Translations under genes and position numbers: made by a program | The notes under the pieces: model-generated | The model's database searches: none | Seen by the model: only the letters and a program-made list of their open reading frames with translations | What the model was told of the DNA's origin: nothing | Source of the DNA: Clostridiales bacterium | Lineage (GTDB): Bacteria > Bacillota > Clostridia > Saccharofermentanales > Saccharofermentanaceae | Assembly (NCBI GenBank): GCA_017527865.1 | Contig: JAFXPN010000036.1 | Location: 1 to 37,769 of the forward strand | Reading direction: 5' to 3' | DNA length: 37,769 bases | In this document: piece by piece, positions 23,683 to 31,976 of the stretch | Numbering within the stretch: the first letter of the stretch is position 1 | Layout of the letters: the number at the start of each line of letters is the position of its first letter

Positions 23683-23825
23683 CAAACGAAGCTCATACGG
23701 ATTTACAGAAAGTTTCTACCAAAAACCTATGTTGGCTACTAAAATGTATGTATGGTCATTATTTTAAGAAGTACCCGTAAGACTATAGTTAGATATCAGC
23801 ATCATAAGTTTTCCAGGAGGTCGCC
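23683..23825 (+). other. Upstream region of the AmmeMemoRadiSam operon
   Basis: No gene is seen. It contains AGTTTCTACC at 23711-23720, which is the J2/3-like string of purine riboswitches, but the surrounding helices are too short for that fold. TATAGT at 23782-23787 is a possible -10 without a clear -35. CCAGGAGG at 23813-23820 is the ribosome binding site of the next gene. Confidence 0.3.
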
Positions 23826-24641
23826 ATGCCGGTTCTCGCGTCATTTATGGTCCCTCATCCGCCGCTCATCGTTCCCGCTGTAGGAAGGGGCGGCGAGAAG
23901 GAAGTCGCTAAGACTATCGAATCCTATGAGAGAGTCGCAGATGAGGTAGCTGCGATTAATCCTGATACGATTGTTATCACAAGCCCTCATTCAGTGATGT
24001 ATTACGATTATTTTCACATAAGCCCGGGAGCGGGTGCGCACGGATCTTTCGCTCAGTTCCGGGCTCCGCAGGTGGAGTTTAATGAATCTTATGATGAGGA
24101 TCTCGTAAAGAAGATATGTGAGATCGCAGACCGCGAGGACTTTCCTTGCGGGACGAAGGGTGAGCGGGATCCTGAACTCGATCACGGCACGATAGTGCCG
24201 CTTTGGTTCATCCGTAATAAGTATAAGGGCGGCAAGATAGTGCGCATCGGCTTGTCGGGCCTGCCGTATAAAGACCACTACAAGCTGGGAAGAATAATAA
24301 AAGAAGCGGCAGATTCAGAAAAAAGTAACATTGTTATAATCGCGAGCGGCGACCTGTCTCATAAGCTTAAGACGTACGGTCCGTACGGGTTCGCGAAGGA
24401 AGGTCCCGAGTACGATGAGAAGATAATGGATGTCATGGGACGCGCTGCTTTCGGTGAGCTTCTGGAGTTCGATGAGGATTTCTGTGACAGGGCAGCCGAA
24501 TGCGGGCACAGATCTTTTGTAATAATGGCGGGTGCGTGGGACGGCAGGAAAGTGACGTCAAAAGTTTATTCGCACGAAGACATCACGGGTGTCGGATACG
24601 GTATATGTTCTTTCTATCCCGAAGGAGGTCAAAATGGGTGA
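23826..24641 (+). CDS. amrB: AmmeMemoRadiSam system protein B (MEMO1/LigB-like)
   Basis: Member of the class III extradiol dioxygenase-like family that includes human MEMO1. The metal-site candidates are H11 (MVPHPPLI), H55 (TSPHSVM), H120 (ELDHG) and C226/H228 (ECGHRS); the ASGDLSHKL strand at about residues 173-181 is typical. MEMO1 binds iron or copper and is not known to cleave aromatic rings, so dioxygenase activity should not be assumed. The length is 271 aa. CCAGGAGG precedes the start. It overlaps the AMMECR1 gene by 8 bases, and the two proteins are fused in some other bacteria. It is the first gene of the operon. Confidence 0.9.
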   Translation: MPVLASFMVPHPPLIVPAVGRGGEKEVAKTIESYERVADEVAAINPDTIVITSPHSVMYYDYFHISPGAGAHGSFAQFRAPQVEFNESYDEDLVKKICEIADREDFPCGTKGERDPELDHGTIVPLWFIRNKYKGGKIVRIGLSGLPYKDHYKLGRIIKEAADSEKSNIVIIASGDLSHKLKTYGPYGFAKEGPEYDEKIMDVMGRAAFGELLEFDEDFCDRAAECGHRSFVIMAGAWDGRKVTSKVYSHEDITGVGYGICSFYPEGGQNG

Positions 24642-25149
24642 TATCTATGTCGAACTCGCGAGGCAGTCCCTGACAAGCTATATAAGAGACGGGAAGAAGC
24701 TTAAGATGCCCGAGGGGCTTCCTGACGAGTTGATGAACAGACGTGCCGGAGCGTTTGTCTCGCTTCATAAGAACGGCGAGCTTCGAGGCTGCATAGGAAC
24801 CATCGGTCCTACAACACCCTGTGTCGCGCAGGAGATAATCAACAATGCGGTAAGCGCATCAACGAGGGATCCGAGATTTCCGGCCGTGAAGGAGAACGAG
24901 ATCGGTCAGCTCGAGATCAATGTTGATGTTCTGAGTGAGCCGGAAGATATTGATTCTCTTGATAAGCTCGATGTAAAGCGGTACGGCGTCATAGTCTCAA
25001 CGCCTGACGGCAGAAGGGGCCTGCTGCTGCCCGATCTCGAGGGGGTGGATACGGTCGAAGATCAGGTGTCGATCGCAATGTATAAGGGCGGCATTCATTC
25101 GCATGAGAAGATTTATCTTCAAAGGTTCGAGGTGGTCCGGCATGTCTGA
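24634..25149 (+). CDS. amrA: AmmeMemoRadiSam system protein A (AMMECR1 domain)
   Basis: AMMECR1-domain protein of 171 aa, conserved from archaea to humans. The invariant LRGCIGTIGP segment (about residues 49-58), SASTRDPRFPAV (about 80-91) and LEINVDVLSEPE are all present. I chose ATG at 24634, which has GAAGGAGG 6 bases upstream and overlaps the previous stop, over a longer frame reading back into the MEMO-like gene. The biochemical role of AMMECR1 is not established. Tight coupling to protein B and co-occurrence with the radical SAM enzyme 0.8 kb later define the AmmeMemoRadiSam set. Confidence 0.93.
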   Translation: MGDIYVELARQSLTSYIRDGKKLKMPEGLPDELMNRRAGAFVSLHKNGELRGCIGTIGPTTPCVAQEIINNAVSASTRDPRFPAVKENEIGQLEINVDVLSEPEDIDSLDKLDVKRYGVIVSTPDGRRGLLLPDLEGVDTVEDQVSIAMYKGGIHSHEKIYLQRFEVVRHV

Positions 25150-25942
25150 CAGGAAACAGATAAGCAAAGCCCGCAAGGTCACAGGTAATTTACTGATAGT
25201 TCTTGCTGCCGCATTTACGGTATATCTGTCCGTCATCATGATCTACAGGATTAATACTGTTGTTCTTAAGGATGCCTACAGCAAGGTGTTCAGATATGAA
25301 CTTATAGTATGCGCCTGTTTTATCCTGACGGCGGCAGATGTCCGCTTCGGTTTCTTTTCGATGATGAAGAACAAGTTGCAAAAAGGCATAGGGTGGATAC
25401 TGAGGCTTGCGGTGATCGCGTTGACAGTATTTGTTTTGGTGCTGGGCGTGAAGATATGCGTCGGGACCCTTATCAGGAACGATGCCTCTGCAGATCATGC
25501 GATCGTGTTGGGACTTGCGCTTCAGGACGGCAAGCCTGTGCCTGATCTCATTTCCCGTATTGATACTGCTCAAGACTATGCGCAGGCTAATCCCGATGCC
25601 GTTCTTATCCTGACGGGCGGCAACCCCGATGAATCAGGAAGGACGGAAGCCGATGTTATGCATGGTCTTCTCATCGAGCGCGGCTTGCCGGAAGACAGAA
25701 TGATACTGGAGGATCAGGCTGAGACCACCATAGATAATTTTCGAAATACCATAAGCATGATCGGCTCTGATGAACCGGTCGTTCTCATAAGCAGTAATTA
25801 CCATATGGACAGAGCCGTAAGCATTGCCCGTTCCGCCGGTTTTACCAATGTCCTGCGTCTTCCCGCGCCGTCGTCGCCGTTGAGCTTCGGCGCCAACGTC
25901 ATGTGGGAAGTGATCCAGGAGATCGATGCTATGACAAAATGA
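25142..25942 (+). CDS. YdcF/ElyC-type DUF218 membrane protein
   Basis: A 266-residue protein with three membrane helices (about residues 14-35, 49-70 and 80-105) followed by a DUF218 domain (115-255). DUF218 landmarks are HAIVLGLALQDGKPVPDL, ILTGGNPDESGRTEADVM and EDQAETTIDNFRN, then ISSNYHMDRAVSIAR. In the related ElyC and SanA proteins this domain is linked to envelope maintenance. I chose ATG at 25142, overlapping the AMMECR1 stop by 8 bases. Its own stop overlaps the radical SAM start by 4 bases. It is thus embedded in the AmmeMemoRadiSam operon, linking that system to the cell surface by position. Confidence 0.85.
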   Translation: MSDRKQISKARKVTGNLLIVLAAAFTVYLSVIMIYRINTVVLKDAYSKVFRYELIVCACFILTAADVRFGFFSMMKNKLQKGIGWILRLAVIALTVFVLVLGVKICVGTLIRNDASADHAIVLGLALQDGKPVPDLISRIDTAQDYAQANPDAVLILTGGNPDESGRTEADVMHGLLIERGLPEDRMILEDQAETTIDNFRNTISMIGSDEPVVLISSNYHMDRAVSIARSAGFTNVLRLPAPSSPLSFGANVMWEVIQEIDAMTK

Positions 25943-26787
25943 GCACGAATACGGCCGTATGCAATGTCTGTTTCCGGCACTGTGAGTTAAGAGAAGGTGC
26001 CACAGGTTTCTGCGGAGCCCGCGTATGCCGTGGCGGCAAGGTGGTCGCGGAGAACTACGGGTGTGTGACATCTCTCGCTTTGGACCCCATCGAAAAGAAA
26101 CCGCTCAGCCGTTTTTATCCCGGATCGCGCATCCTGTCCGTCGGAAGTTACGGGTGTAACTTGAGATGCCCGTTCTGTCAGAACAGCGAGATATCGTGGG
26201 GAGATGAAGTTAAACTCTATCGGGAAGACGCACGGATCATCGATCCCGAAGAGCTTGTGAGCATCGCGCTGAATTACAGGGACAGAGGCAATATAGGAAT
26301 CGCATTTACATATAACGAACCTTTGACAGGATACGAGTTTATCCGCGATACGGCGAAGATATCTCACGAGAACGGACTTAAGAATGTGATCGTGAGCAAC
26401 GGCACCGCGGAACTTGATATTCTGAGGCAGATCGCCCCGTACATTGATGCGATGAACATCGACCTTAAGTGCTTTGATGCCGGCATATATAAGAACACAC
26501 TCGGAGGCGACTTTGAGATGACGAAGATGTTTATAAAGGAAGCCGCTGAGACTTCGCATGTGGAACTGACTACGCTTATAGTCCCCGGGATCAATGACTC
26601 AATCGATATGATGCGCGAAGAGGCTGAATGGATCTCTTCGGTAACTGAGAAGATCCCTCTTCACGTCTCGCGTTTCCATCCGTGCTTTCACATGACAGAC
26701 CGCGGACCGACGCCTGTCAGTACAGTTTATGAATTAGCAAAGACAGCAAGAAAGAAACTCAAATACGTTTATACAGGCAACTGCTGA
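25939..26787 (+). CDS. amrS: AmmeMemoRadiSam system radical SAM enzyme
   Basis: Radical SAM enzyme of the PflA-like AmrS subgroup, 282 aa. The 4Fe-4S motif is CNLRCPFC (C-x3-C-x2-C). An N-terminal cysteine cluster CNVCFRHCELREGATGFCG, typical of the subgroup, may bind another metal or cluster. TYNEPLTGYEF, then MNIDLKCFD and HVSRFHPCF complete the family pattern. I chose ATG at 25939, overlapping the YdcF stop. The reaction is unknown; by family it should generate a 5'-deoxyadenosyl radical and modify a partner, with MEMO-like and AMMECR1 proteins as candidates. Confidence 0.93.
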   Translation: MSTNTAVCNVCFRHCELREGATGFCGARVCRGGKVVAENYGCVTSLALDPIEKKPLSRFYPGSRILSVGSYGCNLRCPFCQNSEISWGDEVKLYREDARIIDPEELVSIALNYRDRGNIGIAFTYNEPLTGYEFIRDTAKISHENGLKNVIVSNGTAELDILRQIAPYIDAMNIDLKCFDAGIYKNTLGGDFEMTKMFIKEAAETSHVELTTLIVPGINDSIDMMREEAEWISSVTEKIPLHVSRFHPCFHMTDRGPTPVSTVYELAKTARKKLKYVYTGNC

Positions 26788-26831
26788 TCCATATTAAAGA
26801 ACTGTACGGGGCTCTCATTTTTATGGTTGTA

Positions 26832-26837
26832 TATAAT
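26832..26837 (+). promoter_or_regulatory. Candidate -10 element before the alpha-xylosidase gene
   Basis: TATAAT lies 34 bases before the start codon in the 84-base gap. The -35 region (about 26809-26814, GGGCTC) is poor, so activation by a regulator is possible. GGAGG at 26861-26865 is the ribosome binding site. Confidence 0.4.
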
Positions 26838-26871
26838 AGAATAGTCACAGGCGGTATATCGGAGGTGCATC

Positions 26872-28878
26872 ATGAAGTTCACGGACGGGGCATGGCTTGT
26901 TAAGAACGGGATCAGGATAAATAAAGCAAACAGCGTAAGATTTGCAGATGTTGATAATGACATCCTGACGATCACGGTTCCGGCATATCACATTTCCGGC
27001 AGAAACGATACTCTCGGCGGCGTTTTTATCACGGTAAGGATAAGCTCGCCTCTCGAAAATGTCTTTCACATCCGCGCTTATCATCATAAAGGGGATAAGA
27101 CGCTTGAGCCCTCTTATTATGCAGCAGCGGACCAAAAGATACCGCTGAAGATCAGTGATGACGGCAAAGAAATCGAAGTGATAAGCGGAGAAAGCCGGCT
27201 TATTATCGGCAAAGAGGATTACTCTTTGACACTCATGCGCGGCGGAAGGCGTATCACGGCTTCTGAAGGCGGGGCGCTCGCTTACATCAATGACGGCAAT
27301 ACGGATCAGAACTATATGAGGGAGCAGTTATCCCTTAAGGTCGGAGAACATGTTTACGGATTGGGCGAGAGATTCGGCGCGTTTATAAAGAACGGACAGA
27401 CCGTCGACATCATAAATAAGGACGGCGGAACATTTTCCGAGCAGGCATATAAGAATGTGCCGTTCTATATTACGGATAACGATCTCGGCGTATTTGTAAA
27501 TCATACGGAAGAAGTGAACTTCGAGGTCGCAAGCGAACATGTTTCCAAAGTACAGTTCTCGGTGAAGGGCGAGTGCCTGGACTATTATCTTATCGCGGGA
27601 AGTTCCATGAAGGATGTTCTGTCGGTCTATACTAAGCTGACGGGAAGAGCGCCGCTTCTTCCGGAATGGTCTTACGGACTTTGGCTGTCGACATCGTTTA
27701 CGACGGATTATGATGAGAAGACAGTGCTGTCTTTTATAGACGGGATGAAGGACAGGGGGATAGATCTTAAGGTCTTCCACTTCGACTGTTTCTGGATGAA
27801 GGACTCGCACTGGTGCAATTTCCTGTGGGATAAGGATATGTTCCCGGATCCCGAAGGACTCATCCGCAAGATACATGACAGAGGGCTTAAGGTGTGCGTG
27901 TGGATCAATCCGTATATAGCCCAGATGTCGGAGCTTTTCGATGAGGCGCAGCAGCAGGGGTATCTTATCAGGAAGACTGACGGCAGCGTATGGCAGACCG
28001 ACCTGTGGCAGCCCGGGATGGGGATAGTGGATTTCACGAACCCGGGGGCGAAGAAATGGTATCAGGATAAGCTCGCGGCGCTCCTTGATATGGGGGTCGA
28101 CTGCTTCAAGACGGACTTCGGCGAGAGGATCCCGACGGAAGGCGTGATGTATTCCGGTGGACAGGATCCGCTGAGGATGCATAATTACTACACTTATCTG
28201 TACAATGAGACCGTTTTTGACTTGCTCCTTCGCGCCAAGGGCGAAGGTCAGGCCGTTCTCTTCGCGCGTTCCGCGACCGCAGGAAGCCAGAAATTTCCCG
28301 TTCACTGGGGCGGAGACTGCAGATCGGATTATGTGTCGATGGAACAGACCATAAGAGGCGGACTGTCGCTCATGATGTCGGGGTTCTCTTACTGGAGTCA
28401 CGATATCGGAGGCTTCGAGGACAAATCTACGGCTGATGTCTATAAGAGATGGGCAGCCTTCGGACTTATGTCATCCCACAGCAGGCTTCACGGATCGTCT
28501 TCGTACAGGGTGCCGTGGAATTACGATGAAGAAGCCGTTGAGGTCGTAAGATACTACACTGAGCTTAAGAAAAAGCTGCTGCCGTATTTCCTGGAAGCAT
28601 CAGAACAGGCGCATGACGAAGGGATTCCCGTGATGCGGCCGATGGTGCTCGAGTTTGAAGATGATCCGGTGTGCGCGTTCCTTGATAAGCAGTATATGAT
28701 CGGAGACGATCTGTTGGCAGCGCCCGTTTTTAACGAAGAAGGGACGGCACAATTCTATCTTCCGGCCGGGATATGGGAGGATGTCCATACCGGACAGAAG
28801 GTTACGGTCGAATGCGGGCGCTTCTTTAAGGAGCACAGAGACTATCTTCACATGCCCCTTTACCGGAAAATGCAATAA
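26872..28878 (+). CDS. yicI: GH31 alpha-xylosidase (YicI-like), short C-terminus
   Basis: Retaining glycosidase that removes alpha-xylosyl residues from xyloglucan oligosaccharides such as isoprimeverose. The nucleophile is D415 in CFKTDFGERIPTEG and the acid/base is D482 in HWGGDCRSDY, practically the same numbering as E. coli YicI (416 and 482). SGGQDPLRMHNYYTYLYNE supports alpha-xylosidase over alpha-glucosidase. No signal peptide is visible, so it acts in the cytoplasm on imported oligosaccharides. At 668 aa it is about 100 residues shorter than YicI (772); it stops at LHMPLYRKMQ, where YicI continues into its last beta domain. The gene stands alone, without a transporter nearby. Confidence 0.9.
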   Translation: MKFTDGAWLVKNGIRINKANSVRFADVDNDILTITVPAYHISGRNDTLGGVFITVRISSPLENVFHIRAYHHKGDKTLEPSYYAAADQKIPLKISDDGKEIEVISGESRLIIGKEDYSLTLMRGGRRITASEGGALAYINDGNTDQNYMREQLSLKVGEHVYGLGERFGAFIKNGQTVDIINKDGGTFSEQAYKNVPFYITDNDLGVFVNHTEEVNFEVASEHVSKVQFSVKGECLDYYLIAGSSMKDVLSVYTKLTGRAPLLPEWSYGLWLSTSFTTDYDEKTVLSFIDGMKDRGIDLKVFHFDCFWMKDSHWCNFLWDKDMFPDPEGLIRKIHDRGLKVCVWINPYIAQMSELFDEAQQQGYLIRKTDGSVWQTDLWQPGMGIVDFTNPGAKKWYQDKLAALLDMGVDCFKTDFGERIPTEGVMYSGGQDPLRMHNYYTYLYNETVFDLLLRAKGEGQAVLFARSATAGSQKFPVHWGGDCRSDYVSMEQTIRGGLSLMMSGFSYWSHDIGGFEDKSTADVYKRWAAFGLMSSHSRLHGSSSYRVPWNYDEEAVEVVRYYTELKKKLLPYFLEASEQAHDEGIPVMRPMVLEFEDDPVCAFLDKQYMIGDDLLAAPVFNEEGTAQFYLPAGIWEDVHTGQKVTVECGRFFKEHRDYLHMPLYRKMQ

Positions 28879-28949
28879 TACTTTTCAAAACGTTAATAAC
28901 TTAAATGTTAGAATGAGATTATCCATTAAGATCACAAGGAGGAAATAAA

Positions 28950-29327
28950 ATGCAGGTTAGAGTCTATCGCTGCAGGCACTGCGGCAATATTGCCATCAAG
29001 TTAGTAGATTCAGGTGTCCCGATGACATGCTGCGGTGAAGCCATGGAAGAGCTTTCCCCCGCATCTGTTGAAGCATCGGTCGAGAAGCATGTACCGGTCG
29101 TTACAAGAGACGGCGACAAGGTAACCGTAGATGTAGGTTCAGTTGCGCATCCCATGACGGCAGAACACTATATTCAGTTTGTGATACTCGAGACTACTGC
29201 GGGAGCTCAGATAGCAAAGCTTACGCCGGATGCAGATCCTCAGGCTGTATTCGCAGTCCTTCCGGGCGCAGAAGTCAAGAAGGCATATGCATACTGCAAC
29301 CTTCACGGTCTTTGGGCAGACGCGTAA
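28950..29327 (+). CDS. dfx: Desulfoferrodoxin-type superoxide reductase (2Fe-SOR)
   Basis: Reduces superoxide to peroxide without releasing oxygen, an anaerobe's defence. The N-terminal desulforedoxin centre has cysteines 8, 11, 27 and 28 (CRHC and TCC). The active iron site has H47 (EKHVPVV), H67 and H73 (AHPMTAEHYIQF), and C116 and H119 (CNLHGLW), with the conserved E45-K46 pair next to H47. All ligands are present and the length of 125 aa is standard. AAGGAGG is 8 bases before the start. The stop is 3 bases before a STAS-kinase fusion gene, so the two are co-transcribed. Confidence 0.95.
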   Translation: MQVRVYRCRHCGNIAIKLVDSGVPMTCCGEAMEELSPASVEASVEKHVPVVTRDGDKVTVDVGSVAHPMTAEHYIQFVILETTAGAQIAKLTPDADPQAVFAVLPGAEVKKAYAYCNLHGLWADA

Positions 29328-29330
29328 AAC

Positions 29331-30506
29331 ATGAAGTCGGAGACCGAAGACAATCTGCTGGTCGCGTATCCCGAGGAGAATATCACCTCGAATAATGCGG
29401 CGCAGTTCGAGCAGGATCTGTCCGGTCTTTTGGCAGGTTCACCCGGCATGGAGCTTGTTATCGATGCCGGGTATATTACATACATGTCGAGCGCCGGTCT
29501 CCGCGTACTTATAAAACTGTCACAGGATCGTGACACGCCTCTGACTGTCAGAAATGTCGGTTCCGAACTCTATGAGATCTTTGATATCACCGGGTTCACC
29601 GACATTTTGAATGTGCAGAGGAAAATGCGCTCCATAAGCATCGACGGATGTGAGATCATCGGCAAGGGAGCCATGGGGACTGTCTACAAGATCGACGATG
29701 ATACTATCGTTAAGGTGTACGAACCGTCCGTAAGTCTCGAGATCATCAACAAAGAACGTGAGCGAGCCAGACAGGCCTTCATTAAAGGTATCCCGACCGC
29801 GATAAGCTTTGATCTGGTCCGCGTCGGCGGTCAGTACGGTGCTGTGTTCGAGCTTCTTAAAGCAGAGAATCTCAATGATGTGGTCGCAGGAAATCCCGAT
29901 AAGCAGGATGAACTGATAGACACCTATGTTGAGCTCATCAGGAAGATACACTCGATCGAAGCGCAGCCCGGCCAGTTCCCCGATGCCAAGGAGGTATTCG
30001 CGGGATACCTTGATAAGCTTAATGATGTACTTCCGTCTGATATCTCGGACAGGGTGCGCGGCCTGCTTGTCAGTATGCCTGAATGCAATACCATCACCCA
30101 CGGCGATATCCAGATGAAGAACGTTATGATGACGGAGAACGAACCGATGTTTATCGACATGGAGACTTTAAGCATCGGAAGTCCGATCTTCGACCTTCAG
30201 GGGCTGTATGTAACTTATATCGCTTTCCCTGAAGATGAACCCGATAATACGATGAAGTTTATCGGGATAAGCAGCGAGAGGTGCGAACGGATCTGGCAAA
30301 GGATCCTGACGGATTATTTCGAAGGCTTGAGCGAAGAACAGATAAGGCAAAAGGAAGACAAGATCAGGGTCGTTGCCTATATCCGCTTCCTTAATATCAT
30401 CGCGACATTGGGGATCACAGTCCCTGAGCTGCTTCAGGTACGGATTGATCATACGATCGGGCATTTAAGAGAACTTCTTGACAGGGTAGATACACTCGAA
30501 CTGTAA
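29331..30506 (+). CDS. STAS domain fused to APH/TIGR02172-like kinase
   Basis: Two-domain cytoplasmic protein of 391 aa. Residues 1-98 form a STAS (anti-sigma antagonist) domain; YMSSAGLRVL places the phosphorylatable serine at S54. Residues 105-391 form an aminoglycoside phosphotransferase-like kinase: glycine loop GKGAMGTVYK (111-120), K128 in VKVY, catalytic HGDIQMKN (H257, D259, N264) and metal-binding D276-x-E278 in FIDMETL. The kinase part resembles the TIGR02172 family. The start follows the superoxide reductase stop by 3 bases with no own RBS. A sensible but unproven idea is that the STAS part docks the kinase to a partner-switching or stress pathway. Confidence 0.87.
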   Translation: MKSETEDNLLVAYPEENITSNNAAQFEQDLSGLLAGSPGMELVIDAGYITYMSSAGLRVLIKLSQDRDTPLTVRNVGSELYEIFDITGFTDILNVQRKMRSISIDGCEIIGKGAMGTVYKIDDDTIVKVYEPSVSLEIINKERERARQAFIKGIPTAISFDLVRVGGQYGAVFELLKAENLNDVVAGNPDKQDELIDTYVELIRKIHSIEAQPGQFPDAKEVFAGYLDKLNDVLPSDISDRVRGLLVSMPECNTITHGDIQMKNVMMTENEPMFIDMETLSIGSPIFDLQGLYVTYIAFPEDEPDNTMKFIGISSERCERIWQRILTDYFEGLSEEQIRQKEDKIRVVAYIRFLNIIATLGITVPELLQVRIDHTIGHLRELLDRVDTLEL

Positions 30507-30521
30507 AAACAGTCTTATCCG

Positions 30522-30530
30522 TGCTACAAT
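30522..30530 (+). promoter_or_regulatory. Candidate extended -10 promoter of the SNF symporter gene
   Basis: TGCTACAAT at 30522-30530 is an extended -10 element (TG-n-TACAAT) 27 bases before the GTG start. ACTGT-AAAA-ACAGT at 30500-30513 forms a small hairpin at the preceding stop codon. No good -35 is visible, which an extended -10 can tolerate. Confidence 0.45.
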
Positions 30531-30557
30531 CACTTCTTGTGGCGGAGGTCTTTTAAA

Positions 30558-31976
30558 GTGCAGAAGAAGGATGTAGTTAAAGCGGAAAGAGGTTCATTTA
30601 AAGGAACCATCGGATTCGTTCTTGCGGCAGCGGGTTCAGCGGTAGGTCTGGGTAACATATGGAGATTTCCCTATCTTGCAGCGCGTGACGGAGGAGGATT
30701 GTTTCTCGTCGTATATATCGTTCTCGCGCTGACGTTCGGTTTTACGCTTCTTATTACGGAAATATCGATAGGAAGAAAGACTAAGCAGAGCCCTCTTACG
30801 GCATATATGCACATCTCGCGAGAATGGAAATGGATAGGTTATTTTCAGTGTCTGGTTCCTTTCCTTATCCTGCCCTACTATTGCGCCATCGGCGGATGGG
30901 TACTGAAGTATTTCGCTGCGTTTCTGACCGGTCACGGCGACGATGCGGCTGAAGACGGATATTTTGGGGATTTTATAACCGGCAGGACTGCACCCGGAAT
31001 ATACATGTTCATATTCCTTGCCATCTGTGCGGTCATTATATATATGGGTGTAAGCGGAGGCATAGAGAAGTCTTCAAGGATTATGATGCCTATCCTTGTC
31101 GTCCTTGTTATCGTTGTTGCAGTGTTCTCTTTGACGATAAAGAATGATGATCCTGCAAGAGGCGTCGTTACGGGCATAGACGGATTAAAAGTATATGTTA
31201 TCCCGAGCCTTAAAGGTATTACGCTGAAGAGATTTCTGCTGATAGTAATGGATGCGCTCGGGCAGCTGTTCTTCAGTATAAGTGTCGCGATGGGGATCAT
31301 GATAGCATATGGTTCGTATATGCCGGACGATTCCAATCTCGTTAAGTCGGTAAATCAGATAGAGATATTTGATACGGTTATAGCATTTCTGGCAGGTGTC
31401 ATGATCATTCCCGCGGTCTATGTCTTCATGGGTCCCGAGGGTATGAACGGAGGGCCTTCGCTGATGTTCGTATCATTGCCTAAGGTCTTCGCGCAGATGG
31501 GCGTTCTTGGTAATGCCGTGGGGACGGCATTCTTTGCAATGGTGCTTTTCGCGGCTGTAACAAGCGCCATGTCCATACTGGAAGCTGTTGTGTCAAGTCT
31601 TATAGACGGCTTCGGCATGTCCCGCAAAAAGGCAACCGTTATGGAGTCCCTGATAGCTCTCGTGATAGGGCTTGTTGTCTGCTTCGGATACAATATCTTC
31701 TACTTTAAAGTCGATCTTCCGAACGGAACCACAGGACAGATACTTGATATCATCGATTATCTTACGAACAATTTGCTTATGCCGTTTACCTGCATCGCCA
31801 CCTGCATTCTTATCGGATGGGTGGTAAAGCCGGATACGGTAATCAAAGAAGCGACCCGGAACGGAGAGCATCTCGGGAGGAAGTGGCTTTACATCGTGAT
31901 GATCAAGTTTATTGCCCCTGCCTTCCTTCTGGTGCTGCTGCTGATGTCCATGGGGATCATCAAGCTTGCTGACTGA
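30558..31976 (+). CDS. Sodium:neurotransmitter symporter family transporter (SNF/NSS)
   Basis: Secondary transporter importing an amino acid or related solute with sodium, LeuT fold. SAVGLGNIWRFPYL in the first helix is the family signature with the unwound sodium-binding glycine region. Eleven or twelve membrane helices fill its 472 residues, and the SNF-typical FFxxSV-like segment of helix 6 reads LGQLFFSISVAMG. GGCGGAGG lies about 10 bases before GTG at 30558. A frame extending to 30537 would pass through this site. The gene ends 17 bases inside the convergent CPBP gene. The substrate is not predictable from sequence. Confidence 0.92.
   Translation: MQKKDVVKAERGSFKGTIGFVLAAAGSAVGLGNIWRFPYLAARDGGGLFLVVYIVLALTFGFTLLITEISIGRKTKQSPLTAYMHISREWKWIGYFQCLVPFLILPYYCAIGGWVLKYFAAFLTGHGDDAAEDGYFGDFITGRTAPGIYMFIFLAICAVIIYMGVSGGIEKSSRIMMPILVVLVIVVAVFSLTIKNDDPARGVVTGIDGLKVYVIPSLKGITLKRFLLIVMDALGQLFFSISVAMGIMIAYGSYMPDDSNLVKSVNQIEIFDTVIAFLAGVMIIPAVYVFMGPEGMNGGPSLMFVSLPKVFAQMGVLGNAVGTAFFAMVLFAAVTSAMSILEAVVSSLIDGFGMSRKKATVMESLIALVIGLVVCFGYNIFYFKVDLPNGTTGQILDIIDYLTNNLLMPFTCIATCILIGWVVKPDTVIKEATRNGEHLGRKWLYIVMIKFIAPAFLLVLLLMSMGIIKLAD

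Noticed and set aside
23711..23790. Purine-riboswitch-like strings (AGTTTCTACC, then CCCGTAAGACTAT) before the AmmeMemoRadiSam operon
   Set aside because: The distance upstream of AGTTTCTACC is too short for a P2 helix, the P3 region does not fold with the right loop, and the second string is too far downstream. I treat it as coincidence or a decayed element.
27328..28401. Long reverse-strand frame across the alpha-xylosidase gene
   Set aside because: It is a shadow of the GH31 gene with no plausible protein features.
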